Origin: an uncultured Burkholderiales bacterium
GTDB lineage: Bacteria > Pseudomonadota > Gammaproteobacteria > Burkholderiales > Burkholderiaceae_C
Direction: 5' to 3'
DNA length: 64,000 nt
NCBI GenBank assembly: GCA_903876885.1
Contig: CAIRBP010000112.1
Location: 1 to 64,000, forward strand
Shown here: positions 44,056-53,731 of the stretch, one piece after another
How the letters are laid out: each line of letters starts with the position of its first letter
Position numbering within the stretch: position 1 is the stretch's first letter
The notes under the pieces: generated by a model
Told to the model about the DNA's origin: nothing
The model's input: the letters and a program-made list of their open reading frames with translations, nothing else
Database searches by the model: none
Position numbers and translations under genes: made by a program

Positions 44056-44829
44056 ATGTCCTCCTCAAAAACTATTAAAAAAATGAACGAGAGCAGACCG
44101 GTCTTTGAGCATCAAGGTCCAATTTTAGAGATTAAGGACTTGAGGGTTAGTTACGGCGCAATTCAAGCTGTTAAGGGCGTGAGCCTCACCGTCGGACGTG
44201 GCGAGTTGGTTGCACTCATTGGGTCTAACGGCGCGGGCAAAACGACCACACTCAACGCAGTATCGGGCACCTTACCTTTCTCCGGCGGATCGATTCGCTT
44301 TGAGGGGGCTGAGACCAAGGGAATGGGGGCATGGAATATTGTGAGTGCTGGCATGGCAATGGTGCCTGAGGGTCGAGGCGTCTTTACCAGAATGAGTATT
44401 TTGGAAAATCTTCAAATGGGTGCTTATCTAAGAGAGGACTCCTCGCGCATTGAGGAAGATATGCAAGAGATCTTTGCGATTTTCCCAAGACTCAAAGAGA
44501 GGGAGCACCAACTCGCTGGAACGCTCTCAGGGGGCGAGCAACAAATGCTTGCAATGGGTCGCGCCCTCATGAGTCGTCCTAAATTAGTTTTATTAGATGA
44601 GCCCTCTATGGGACTCTCACCCCTTATGGTTGACAAAATATTTGAAGTAATTGCAGACATCTCAAAAAAAGGGGTATCCATTCTCCTTGTTGAGCAAAAC
44701 GCTCAACGTGCACTTCAAATTGCGGATACAGCCTATGTGATTGAGTCAGGCTCGATTGCGTACTCGGGTAACGCAGTTGAGCTTCTTGACGACGCAAGGA
44801 TTAAGGCCTCTTATTTGGGCGAAGATTGA
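44056..44829 (+). CDS. livF: Branched-chain amino acid-type ABC transporter ATP-binding protein
   Basis: GSNGAGKTTTLNAVSG; LSGGEQQMLAMGRALMSRPKLVLLDEPSMGLSP. Confidence 0.93.
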   Translation: MSSSKTIKKMNESRPVFEHQGPILEIKDLRVSYGAIQAVKGVSLTVGRGELVALIGSNGAGKTTTLNAVSGTLPFSGGSIRFEGAETKGMGAWNIVSAGMAMVPEGRGVFTRMSILENLQMGAYLREDSSRIEEDMQEIFAIFPRLKEREHQLAGTLSGGEQQMLAMGRALMSRPKLVLLDEPSMGLSPLMVDKIFEVIADISKKGVSILLVEQNAQRALQIADTAYVIESGSIAYSGNAVELLDDARIKASYLGED

Positions 44830-44890
44830 GTGTCTAAGAAAACTTTTAATTAATCAAGAATCAACTAGCTTCAATCACACCGATTCGTAG

Positions 44891-46537
44891 TTAGTTATAG
44901 CCCGTTGCTAAGGACTCAAACTTAGTGATATTTTTCAAAAACGCAAGCTTCACAGAACCTGTTGGTCCATTACGCTGTTTGGCAATAATGATCTCTGCAA
45001 CCCCAGGCTCTTTAGAGAGTTCTTTGGTGTAATAGTCATCTCTATAGATAAACATAATCACATCAGCATCTTGCTCAATAGCACCGGACTCGCGCAGGTC
45101 CGACATCATTGGTTTTTTGTCAGTTCGCTGTTCAACGCCGCGGTTAAGCTGAGAAAGTGCAATCACAGGACACTGCAACTCTTTGGCAAGCATTTTTAAG
45201 CCCCTGGAGATCTCACCAAGCTCAGTGGCTCTGTTGTCGCCGTCGGTGCCGTTACTCCCTGACATCAACTGCAAGTAATCAACAACAATCAAGCCAAGCT
45301 TACCGCAGCGCCTTGACAGTCGTCTCGCATTCGCTCTGAGCTCACTGGGGGTGAGGCCGGGAGATTCATCTATGAACATGGAGGATCTCCCGATGCGGTC
45401 TGAGGTCTCTATGAGTCTTGACCATTCATCGGGTTGGAGCTTGCCGGTTCTGAGCCTATTTTGATCAATTCGACCTAGTGAACCAACGATCCTCACCACC
45501 AATTGCGCAGCGCCCATCTCCATTGAGAAGATTGCAACAGGCAAGCCCTCATTAAGTGCAACATGTTCGGCAATGTTGATCGCTAATGCTGTTTTCCCCA
45601 TCGAGGGACGAGCAGCTAAGACGATTAAGTCTCCGGCCTGCATACCTGAGGTCATTCGGTCAAGATCAATAAATCCTGTCGGCACACCGGTTACGTCATT
45701 GGGGTTTGCGGACATCTCCTTCACACGCTCTAAGAGAGAAACACCTAGAGTGTCCATTTTTTGAAAACCCTGGCGCTTACGAGCACTTTCCTCACCGACG
45801 TTAAATATTTTTTGCTCTGCCTCGTCCAAAATGGTCGGCACAGCACGCCCACCCGTATTCATCGCGCTTGTTGTGATCTCCTCACTCACACTGAGTAATT
45901 TTCTGAGCATTGCGCGCTCACGAACAATCTCGGCAAAGCGGCGGATGTTACTCTCACTCGGTATGTACTGAGCAAGGGAGTTTAGATACTCAATGTTGCC
46001 AGCTTCCTCCGCTTTGCCCTGTGATTTAAGATGCTCAAATACGGTTAGCGTATCGGCCGCTCGGGCGGCGTTCATGAGGGAGAAAATAGCTCCGAAGATG
46101 AGCCGATGCTCGTAACGGTAAAAGTCATCTTCTGTGAGTAAGTCGCCAATTTTGTCCCAAGACGAGTTGTCCAAAAGCACGCCGCCCAGCACACTCGACT
46201 CAGCCTCCAAGGAATGGGGTGGGATACGCAGCTGCTCCACACCAGGTGCTGACCCCTCATCCTCTCCCATGTAATCGTCTACGTTAAAAGTTTCCGTACT
46301 TGTCTGATCAAGGCTAAACGCATCTGAGTTGACGGAGTCAGCGGAGTCAGCGGAGTCAGCGGGATTGAACTGAGCATCTGTGTCGACAAACTCTGGCTCA
46401 TCAAAGGATTCAAATGAGCTTGTTGTCTCCAAAGGCACGGGCTCTAAGGAGTTAGGTATTTGCTGGCCCCCATGAGCCTCCAAACTAGAGTCGCCGGGAA
46501 ACGACTCATCACTTGGAGTTTGATCATTGGAGTGCAT
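44891..46537 (-). CDS. dnaB: Replicative DNA helicase with acidic N-terminal extension
   Basis: RIPPHSLEAESSVLGGVLLDN; ARPSMGKTALAINIAEH; VVDYLQLMSG; about 90-100 residues precede the conserved N-terminal domain. Confidence 0.96.
   Translation of the reverse strand: MHSNDQTPSDESFPGDSSLEAHGGQQIPNSLEPVPLETTSSFESFDEPEFVDTDAQFNPADSADSADSVNSDAFSLDQTSTETFNVDDYMGEDEGSAPGVEQLRIPPHSLEAESSVLGGVLLDNSSWDKIGDLLTEDDFYRYEHRLIFGAIFSLMNAARAADTLTVFEHLKSQGKAEEAGNIEYLNSLAQYIPSESNIRRFAEIVRERAMLRKLLSVSEEITTSAMNTGGRAVPTILDEAEQKIFNVGEESARKRQGFQKMDTLGVSLLERVKEMSANPNDVTGVPTGFIDLDRMTSGMQAGDLIVLAARPSMGKTALAINIAEHVALNEGLPVAIFSMEMGAAQLVVRIVGSLGRIDQNRLRTGKLQPDEWSRLIETSDRIGRSSMFIDESPGLTPSELRANARRLSRRCGKLGLIVVDYLQLMSGSNGTDGDNRATELGEISRGLKMLAKELQCPVIALSQLNRGVEQRTDKKPMMSDLRESGAIEQDADVIMFIYRDDYYTKELSKEPGVAEIIIAKQRNGPTGSVKLAFLKNITKFESLATGYN
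46334..46360. repeat. Tandem 9-bp repeat GGAGTCAGC x3 inside dnaB
   Basis: gacGGAGTCAGCGGAGTCAGCGGAGTCAGCggg; encodes Ala-Asp-Ser repeats on the minus strand. Confidence 0.95.
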
Positions 46538-46641
46538 TGGAATTTATTAAGTTAAGATGAAAATGAGAGTGCTTGCAGTTTTTTATTGGAATTGGTTTAA
46601 TTTCAAAGCAGTAAATATTTAAACAAATCCTATTTTTAAAA

Positions 46642-47670
46642 TTAAACTTTATCTAATGCACTTGTAAATGAATCAGCATAAAACTCATCCGCCGGCAGTC
46701 CAAGCGCAGCGTAAGCAGCTTTTGCGCTATCAATCACTATAGGCGCCCCACACGCATAGACCTGGTAATTGGAGAGATCTTTAAAATCTTCAACAACACC
46801 GTTGTGCACAAACCCAGTACGCCCAGTCCAAGCGTCCCCTGCCAAAGCGTCAGATACAACTGGGATGTAAGTTAAGTTGGGCATCTCTTTGGTCTGCTCG
46901 AGCACCCACTCATGCATATACAAATCAGCCGGTCTTCGTCCTCCCCAGTAAAAACTAACTGGACGAGTATTAGCGTTGACTCGCATCTCCTCTATCAAAG
47001 CTTTAATCGGAGCAAAGCCCGTTCCAGAGGCAAGGAAGATCATAGGTTTTTCCGAGCTCCTTAAGAAAAAAGAACCCTGGGGACCTTCAATGCGCTGGAT
47101 CTCTTTCTCCTTCATGGCTCCAAACACGTGGTCCGTGAATACGCCGCCAACCATGTGCCTAATGTGCAACTCGATGTGCGGGGTCTCAGGCGTAACGGTG
47201 TGAGGAGCGTTGGCCATGGAGTAACTCCGCCTTGAGCCATCACGCAGGAGAAAGTCCACGTATTGGCCTGCTTTGTATTTCATTAAATCCCCGGCCGGAA
47301 CTTGTAGCTTAACAAGCATCACATCATCGGTTTTTTTCTCAAGTGAAAATACCCGCACTGGCATCTTCTTAATTGGAAACGCACCTTCCTCAACCACTTG
47401 TTTGGATTCGAGCACCAGATCTGATTTCGCAGTGGATCGACACGTCAAAATAAGGCCCTGCGCCTGCTCTTCTGCGCTCAGTGCTTTGGCCTGGTGCTCA
47501 CCTAATTCGACTTGCCCAGAGATCACCTTGCACTTGCAAGATCCACAGGCACCGTCCTTGCATCCATAGGGGAGGCCAATGTTTTGGCGAATACCAGCCG
47601 CAAGTAGTGTCTCTGTAGCATCTGCTTGAAAAGAACGGCCACTGGGTTCAACCGTGATCTGAAAGCTCAT
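46642..47670 (-). CDS. 2Fe-2S ferredoxin / FAD-NAD(P)H reductase (CDP-6-deoxy-delta-3,4-glucoseen reductase-like)
   Basis: GCKDGACGSCKCKVISG ferredoxin motif; RSYSMANAPH; FLASGTGFAPIKALIEE. Confidence 0.92.
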   Translation of the reverse strand: MSFQITVEPSGRSFQADATETLLAAGIRQNIGLPYGCKDGACGSCKCKVISGQVELGEHQAKALSAEEQAQGLILTCRSTAKSDLVLESKQVVEEGAFPIKKMPVRVFSLEKKTDDVMLVKLQVPAGDLMKYKAGQYVDFLLRDGSRRSYSMANAPHTVTPETPHIELHIRHMVGGVFTDHVFGAMKEKEIQRIEGPQGSFFLRSSEKPMIFLASGTGFAPIKALIEEMRVNANTRPVSFYWGGRRPADLYMHEWVLEQTKEMPNLTYIPVVSDALAGDAWTGRTGFVHNGVVEDFKDLSNYQVYACGAPIVIDSAKAAYAALGLPADEFYADSFTSALDKV

Positions 47671-47713
47671 TTTTGTGTATCCTTAAGCCTGATTAATTAG
47701 TCAACCCTCAATT

Positions 47714-48655
47714 TTGCCCTCAAATCAAACCCCTTTGGGCGCTTTGCCCGCTCGTTTTAGAAAAGAACGCCTATTAATTGTCGGTTGTGGCGATATTGGC
47801 TTGCGCTTGGCAAGACTTGCCCGGCCAAATGTACGACTAATTGCACTGACATCCAACCCAAATCGCACTTTTGAGCTCAAAAGCCAAGGAATTACGGCTA
47901 TCACTGGGGACTTAGATCATGCAAGAACCCTGTCCAGGCTGAGCGGACTGTGTACTCGCTTAGTGCATCTAGCTCCTCCACCCGGCCAAGGAGCGGAGGA
48001 TTGGAGAACGAGAAATCTAATCCATACACTTTTAAAACGCTCACCCCCTGTGCACTGCGTTTACGCATCGACAAGCGGGGTCTACGGAGACTGCTCGGGG
48101 GACTGGGTAAGTGAGACGAGAGCACTAAACCCAATTACAGAGAGGGCCAAGCGCAGGGTTCACGCAGAAGCTTTGATGAGATTTTTCGTCAACCTGCTCA
48201 TCGGCTCGCCCACCTCCCCTCGCCTCACAACGCTTAGGGTGCCAGGCATTTACGCACTAAACAGAGAGCAAGGCACGCCTGAGGGCAGACTTAAAAGAGG
48301 TACGCCAGTGTTGGATGCCAAATCAGATGTTTATACCAATCACATACAAGCCGATGATTTAGCAAGGGCTTGTTGGCTAGCTCTTTGGAGAGGGCCCAAT
48401 AACAGGGCTATCAACACAAGCGATGACTCACACATGAAGATGGCCGAGTACATGGACTGGGCTGCAGACCGTTTTGGTGTTGCTCGCCCACCCCGAATCA
48501 GCTTGGAGGCTGCACTTGAGGTGATGAATCCCATGCAACTTAGCTTCATGCAAGAGTCTAGACGGCTAGTCAACATCAGGCTCAAAAATGAATTGAAGCT
48601 AAAGCTTTTATACCCTACCATCAAAGAGGGACTGAGTGTCCCCAAAGATAGTTAA
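47714..48655 (+). CDS. NAD-dependent epimerase / atypical SDR (YeeZ-like; TTG start)
   Basis: LLIVGCGDIGLRLARLA; VYASTSGVYGDCSGDWVSE. Confidence 0.85.
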   Translation: MPSNQTPLGALPARFRKERLLIVGCGDIGLRLARLARPNVRLIALTSNPNRTFELKSQGITAITGDLDHARTLSRLSGLCTRLVHLAPPPGQGAEDWRTRNLIHTLLKRSPPVHCVYASTSGVYGDCSGDWVSETRALNPITERAKRRVHAEALMRFFVNLLIGSPTSPRLTTLRVPGIYALNREQGTPEGRLKRGTPVLDAKSDVYTNHIQADDLARACWLALWRGPNNRAINTSDDSHMKMAEYMDWAADRFGVARPPRISLEAALEVMNPMQLSFMQESRRLVNIRLKNELKLKLLYPTIKEGLSVPKDS

Positions 48656-48714
48656 TACTTACCAGTTAACCCAGGTCAGCTCACTTAATTTGCCGACTCA
48701 CTTAACTGGGTTAC

Positions 48715-49845
48715 CTAGCGCATCCCCATCCCAGAGATATCAAATATGTGCTGTGCCTCTCTGGGCAAACAACGCCAGTACTGAGCCATAGCGGGTACCT
48801 TCGCGTTAAGCGCTGCTGCGGCCTCCCAACCCCAACGCGGCTTATAAAGAAATGCACGTGCAAGAGCTACTAAATCAGCTTCGCCGTTCTTAATAATATC
48901 GTCCGCTTGGTGTGGATCAGTGATCAGTCCTACTGCAGTCGTTGTCAGGCCACTGCGCTCTTTAGCTAGTTTTGCAAAGGGCACTTGGTAGTTAGGACCA
49001 ATCGCTATTTTCTGATTTTGTGCAACTCCACCTGATGAGATGTGAACAAAATCTGCTCCTGCAGTCTTAAGAATCAAAGATAAATCAGCTGTCTCCTCAG
49101 GCGTCCACCCACCGTCCACCCAGTCGGTGGCGGAGATACGCACACCCAAAGCGCCTTTAAACACCGCTCTTACTTCCTTGAAAACTTCCATTAAAAAACG
49201 AATGCGGTTATCAAAAGACCCGCCGTACTGATCGGTTCGTTGATTGGATACGGGCGATAAGAATTGGTGCAACAAGTAACCATGCGCTGCGTGCAACTCT
49301 AAAGCATCTATACCCATCTTTTGGGAGTATGAGCCGCCCTTTACAAATCCAGAGATGATCCGCTCCATTTGCTCAGCATCTAAGGCGTGAGGCGCTCGTT
49401 CAGTGTTTAGGTGAGGGACTGCGGAGGGTCCCCAAGTCTCCCACCCTGCATCAACCCCTTGCCCAACTGCAAGCAACTGCCCTCCCGCCCAAGGCACTGC
49501 ACTGGAGGCCTTGCGCCCCGCGTGAGCAAGTTGAATGCACACTGGAACTCGTGGTGCAATTGCACGAGCTCGGCTTAAATGGCTCTCAATAGATGCGGCG
49601 TGTGCATCGTCCCACAAACCTAAACACTTGGGGGTGATTCGCCCCTCAGGAGTTACCGCAGTGGCCTCTATCGTAAACATGCCAGCACCACTATTGAGCA
49701 AATTGGCCCAGTGCATTAGATGCCAATCATTGGGATGACCGTCCACTGCAGCGTACTGGCACATTGGAGCTACTACGATACGGTTGTCCAAATGAACAGT
49801 TCCTTGTGGCGCACTAAGGTCGAGGGGAGAAAATAAATGACTCAT
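48715..49845 (-). CDS. NADH:flavin oxidoreductase, Old Yellow Enzyme (NamA/YqjM-like)
   Basis: NRIVVAPMCQYAAVDGHPNDWHLMHWANL; LHAAHGYLLHQFLSPVSNQRTDQYGGSFDNR. Confidence 0.94.
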   Translation of the reverse strand: MSHLFSPLDLSAPQGTVHLDNRIVVAPMCQYAAVDGHPNDWHLMHWANLLNSGAGMFTIEATAVTPEGRITPKCLGLWDDAHAASIESHLSRARAIAPRVPVCIQLAHAGRKASSAVPWAGGQLLAVGQGVDAGWETWGPSAVPHLNTERAPHALDAEQMERIISGFVKGGSYSQKMGIDALELHAAHGYLLHQFLSPVSNQRTDQYGGSFDNRIRFLMEVFKEVRAVFKGALGVRISATDWVDGGWTPEETADLSLILKTAGADFVHISSGGVAQNQKIAIGPNYQVPFAKLAKERSGLTTTAVGLITDPHQADDIIKNGEADLVALARAFLYKPRWGWEAAAALNAKVPAMAQYWRCLPREAQHIFDISGMGMR

Positions 49846-50037
49846 GAATGTCTTTTGTAGATGTAGAGAAAAAATGAAGTAACTGCACTATATGCAGTGA
49901 TTGCTTTAATTGCCTTGATTAAGACGGCTTAACGCAGATCTTCCAACTTTAACTGAGTTTCCAACATCTTGTCCCTAAAGCCCTTTGATTCCCTGTCGAT
50001 CTAAAGGGTGCTAAAAAAGCAAATTACAGTCAACCAA

Positions 50038-51474
50038 ATGCGTTTTATTAATACTTTAAAACTAATCTCATCCCTTCTTAGTGTCACCCTTCTCATTTCG
50101 TGTGGCGGGGGTGGAGGCGGGAGCTCGACAATTGCATCAGGACAAACTCTTGGCCATGCAACACAAACAGGTAGTTTCATAGATAGTGCGGTGAGCGGAA
50201 TTACCTATAAGACTGGCACACAAACTGGCGTTACAGATCAGAACGGCAACTATGTGTACGTACCGGGCGAGAAGGTGACATTCTCAATCGGGGCCATTAC
50301 GTTTCCCTCCATACCTGCAATGTCAACGGTCACTCCTTTAAACATGAGTTCGACTGCCTCACTCAGTGACCCAGTTGTGACCAACGTTGCGTACTTGCTT
50401 CAATCTTTAGACCAAAACAACGCCCCCGATGACGGCATCCAAATAGACAGCCGCGATGCAGCACTTGCGACCAGTAATGTTAATTTCAATCAAGATCCAA
50501 GTAGCTTTGCAGCCGATCCAGCAGTGGTTCAAATCATCGCAGCAGTAGACAAAATAAAGAACACACCGTCTAAAACAACCACCACAAGTGCGACCGCCCA
50601 TTTTGGTAAAACTCTTTTGGGTTTGGTGGACTCAGGCGCTATTCCCTCCTTAGGATGCGATACAGTAAATACACCTGTCGTCATCAGCCGCACTAATTAC
50701 TCAACCAATTTTTGGGGAAACGTTGTGGTTAAGCCTACCGATAAGAACGGGTTTATTTATGGAGGAGACTTTCGCAACATTGGATCAAATCCCGCAGGAG
50801 CGTTTGGTTGGTATCAACCCAAAGCAGACTCCAACGAGCTCACCATTGCACAAAACAGCGGTCAATGGGATCCAGTTTACTCACCCAAATACGATATTTG
50901 GCTCCAACACTCTCAAAACACCAACATAGTGATGCGTATTGCAGTCACTCCTTTGCCCCAAGAGACAGCAACGACACCTAAATATATCGGTACAGCGATC
51001 TATCTTATGTACATCGGACCAGCAGGTACTTATTTAGATTTTCAATTTGAGAGTGGTAGCGTCCCCGTCGCTTACTTCTCATACATTGGTACCGACCCTT
51101 CAACTTTTTTCACGGGCACTGCTGGCATGGACGGTATTGTTGGAAACGCTGATGATGGTGTTTTGCCAAGTGGCATGAGTCAAATTTGGCTGCAACACCA
51201 ACCTGGACAGGCAAATTTCCCGCTTAATATGCATATGGGGGGCACAACCCCCTACGGCAGATTGATCAATTCTTCTGAATGTCTTCTCACGCCGGGCGGA
51301 TCGGTACAACTTTGGGGAGCTCCATCAACCAACTCAGATTTGCTGTTCAGTCCCAACAGTGTCAGAAACTTTTGGGGAAGTGATGCACCCTTGTATACCG
51401 ACACAAATGGCTACCAAGGAGCTATGGGGATTCGCAACGGAGTTCAGTTTGTATCAGTTGTTAAATCAAATTAA
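50038..51474 (+). CDS. Predicted outer-membrane/surface lipoprotein of unknown function
   Basis: Signal peptide with lipobox LLISC followed by poly-Gly (CGGGGGGSS); GSFIDSAVSGITYKTGTQTGVTDQNGNYVYVPGEKVTFSIGAI surface-lipoprotein-like module. ORF track start is 50008. Confidence 0.8.
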   Translation: MRFINTLKLISSLLSVTLLISCGGGGGGSSTIASGQTLGHATQTGSFIDSAVSGITYKTGTQTGVTDQNGNYVYVPGEKVTFSIGAITFPSIPAMSTVTPLNMSSTASLSDPVVTNVAYLLQSLDQNNAPDDGIQIDSRDAALATSNVNFNQDPSSFAADPAVVQIIAAVDKIKNTPSKTTTTSATAHFGKTLLGLVDSGAIPSLGCDTVNTPVVISRTNYSTNFWGNVVVKPTDKNGFIYGGDFRNIGSNPAGAFGWYQPKADSNELTIAQNSGQWDPVYSPKYDIWLQHSQNTNIVMRIAVTPLPQETATTPKYIGTAIYLMYIGPAGTYLDFQFESGSVPVAYFSYIGTDPSTFFTGTAGMDGIVGNADDGVLPSGMSQIWLQHQPGQANFPLNMHMGGTTPYGRLINSSECLLTPGGSVQLWGAPSTNSDLLFSPNSVRNFWGSDAPLYTDTNGYQGAMGIRNGVQFVSVVKSN

Positions 51475-51482
51475 TTGGATTT

Positions 51483-52358
51483 TCAGTGCCTTGACGTTAT
51501 GAACGTTCTGAGTTGCTGTGTCCCTGCTTTAACCCTAAGATCCATCATCTCCCGCCCCAACAAAGCGCTTGCAAGTTCTGGCTTACCTGTTGCGCCCGAA
51601 TCCTTAGTCAGCGATTTAAGTAATTTTGGTCTTAATGCCTCAGGACGAACAAACCAAAGCTCAGACGTATCAGCAACGCCTGCGTGATCGCCCCAGTCGC
51701 TTTGAATTATCCCGGCTCGGTTTAACACCATTGCCTCAATACTCGCATCGTAATACGCATTTAAATTCACCACCCTAACTCCATAGGGCTCCCAAGCTTT
51801 AGTTAAATTTTGAGCCACCAACTCTTGTACCGGCATGCTTTGACCGTGATCGGCCATGAGCACAATTAATTTAAAACCTGACATATAAAGTGAGGTTGAA
51901 ATATCAATCAAAGATTTAGCGAAAGTATCCTCGCTAAGAGCGATAGTGCCTGGATACAACAAATTTCCGCTTGGACGCTCAAAGCCGCCCTCGGGCACAA
52001 AGGGCAAAATAGGGGCCACAAGAGTGAGTCCAACCTCCTGAGCAACCCGCATTGCTGCGTACTGAACTATGAAATTATGCTTACCCATAGTGAGCTGTGG
52101 ACCGCCTTGCTCTGTTCCACCGGTTGGAACGATGACGGTTGTATAGCCTTCTTTTAGCTTCGCGGCAAGCTCGGGCCAAGTAAGATTCTCTAGCAAGTGG
52201 TCTTGAACATTCTTTCTAACTGCTTTAGTGGAATTCTTCTGCTGAATTGCACCGGGCGCAAGGGTGAAATTATTGGTTTGCGCCGAAATTTCACCCATAT
52301 AAGTAAAATACAGGGTGATGAGTATCAACACAGTTTTTAGCCCAAAGGTAGATTTCAT
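51483..52358 (-). CDS. Creatininase-family amidohydrolase-like protein with signal peptide
   Basis: TVIVPTGGTEQGGPQLTMGKHNFIVQYAAMRVA, LMADHGQSMPVQ, DWGDHAGVADTSELWFVRP; N-terminus MKSTFGLKTVLILITLYFTYMGEISAQ. Confidence 0.85.
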   Translation of the reverse strand: MKSTFGLKTVLILITLYFTYMGEISAQTNNFTLAPGAIQQKNSTKAVRKNVQDHLLENLTWPELAAKLKEGYTTVIVPTGGTEQGGPQLTMGKHNFIVQYAAMRVAQEVGLTLVAPILPFVPEGGFERPSGNLLYPGTIALSEDTFAKSLIDISTSLYMSGFKLIVLMADHGQSMPVQELVAQNLTKAWEPYGVRVVNLNAYYDASIEAMVLNRAGIIQSDWGDHAGVADTSELWFVRPEALRPKLLKSLTKDSGATGKPELASALLGREMMDLRVKAGTQQLRTFITSRH

Positions 52359-52547
52359 CGGTTTATCGCTCCCTGCTTGAGGGAATTTTCAAAAAAGGAA
52401 ACATAGGTTTCATGGGCTGCGGACTAAAAAATCGCAATACCGGATAATAGCGTCAAACACCATGAATTCATATGAGCACTGCTTATCTTTTAAGTATCTT
52501 AATTTCAAAGAAGCTCAGAATATTTTAATAAACCATCTTACGTCGCT

Positions 52548-53600
52548 ATGCCAGATTTCAACAACCTAACTTGGATTTACGAATGGGTATATCAATTTGT
52601 ATTCCAATTGACTTTGGCAATTACTGCGCCCTTAACCTCGACTTCAGACATTTACTGGGCTTACCTATTAAGCGCCCTAGTTCTTGGGGTTGGGGTAACC
52701 TACCGTAGACGCACCTTAGCTAGCAAAGAGCACACTGAGTCATTTCAATCGATTGGGTTTTGGCGCTCATTCCAGTCAAAATACTTGTCCAAAAAGCTAT
52801 GGGGGCATCCGTCTGCCCTCCTTGACATGCGTTACTACGTGGTTAACGCAATCGTCTTCCCTCTTCTTTTTGCACCTCTTGCGCTGCAAAGTCAAACTGT
52901 AGATCATTTTTTAAAGGTATGGTTTGAAAAAATCATCCAAATTACGCCGGCAAATATATTGACCTCAGGCTCCTTTGAGGACATCGCCACAAAATTAGTT
53001 TATACGCTTGTGTTCTTTGTGGCCTACGACGGCGGACGGTTCATCGCTCACAGCCTCCTCCATGATGTTAAGTGGTTGTGGGAGTTTCATAAAATCCATC
53101 ACTCCGCACAGGTTCTCACACCTTTCACTACTTTTAGAGTTCACCCTGTCGATTTAATGGTAATGGTGAGCGTACCTGCTCTCACGACTGGTATCGTTAC
53201 CTGGTTGTTTCATGTGACCGTATCCCCCGAAATTGGTTTTTATACGCTTTTGAATTTGCACGTTTTCATCTGTTTATTTAACTTTATTGACAACATTCGG
53301 CACTGGAATGTTTGGGTAACTTATCCTGCTCCGTTAAACAAATGGTTTATCAGTCCTGCTCACCACCAACTTCACCACAGCGCTGACCCTAAGCACTGGG
53401 GCTGTAACAGGGGTTTTGAATTGGCAATTTGGGACCATTTGTATAAAACAGCAATAACACCAAGCGTCTTAGAGCAAGACGTTAAATTCGGTCTTGGCGA
53501 TGGAGACGATTTAAGCTGGAGAACGATTGGTCAACTTTATATAAATCCATTCAAAAACTTGCTTATTAGAGGCTTTACCTCCACAAAGCAAAGCTACTGA
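52548..53600 (+). CDS. Sterol desaturase / fatty acid hydroxylase superfamily membrane protein
   Basis: Histidine clusters HSLLHDVKWLWEFHKIHHSAQ and HHQLHHSADPKHWGCNRGFELAIWDHLY. Confidence 0.9.
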   Translation: MPDFNNLTWIYEWVYQFVFQLTLAITAPLTSTSDIYWAYLLSALVLGVGVTYRRRTLASKEHTESFQSIGFWRSFQSKYLSKKLWGHPSALLDMRYYVVNAIVFPLLFAPLALQSQTVDHFLKVWFEKIIQITPANILTSGSFEDIATKLVYTLVFFVAYDGGRFIAHSLLHDVKWLWEFHKIHHSAQVLTPFTTFRVHPVDLMVMVSVPALTTGIVTWLFHVTVSPEIGFYTLLNLHVFICLFNFIDNIRHWNVWVTYPAPLNKWFISPAHHQLHHSADPKHWGCNRGFELAIWDHLYKTAITPSVLEQDVKFGLGDGDDLSWRTIGQLYINPFKNLLIRGFTSTKQSY

Positions 53601-53731
53601 ACATGAGTAATTGGGATCAAAGGCTTGTGAAACGACCTGTTAAGCATTAATACTGAAGAAAACCAATAATTTAGAGATAAGTTACTAATCCAGCAAGTTG
53701 AGTTGAAATATTTTCTTGGTAAGATTGACTG

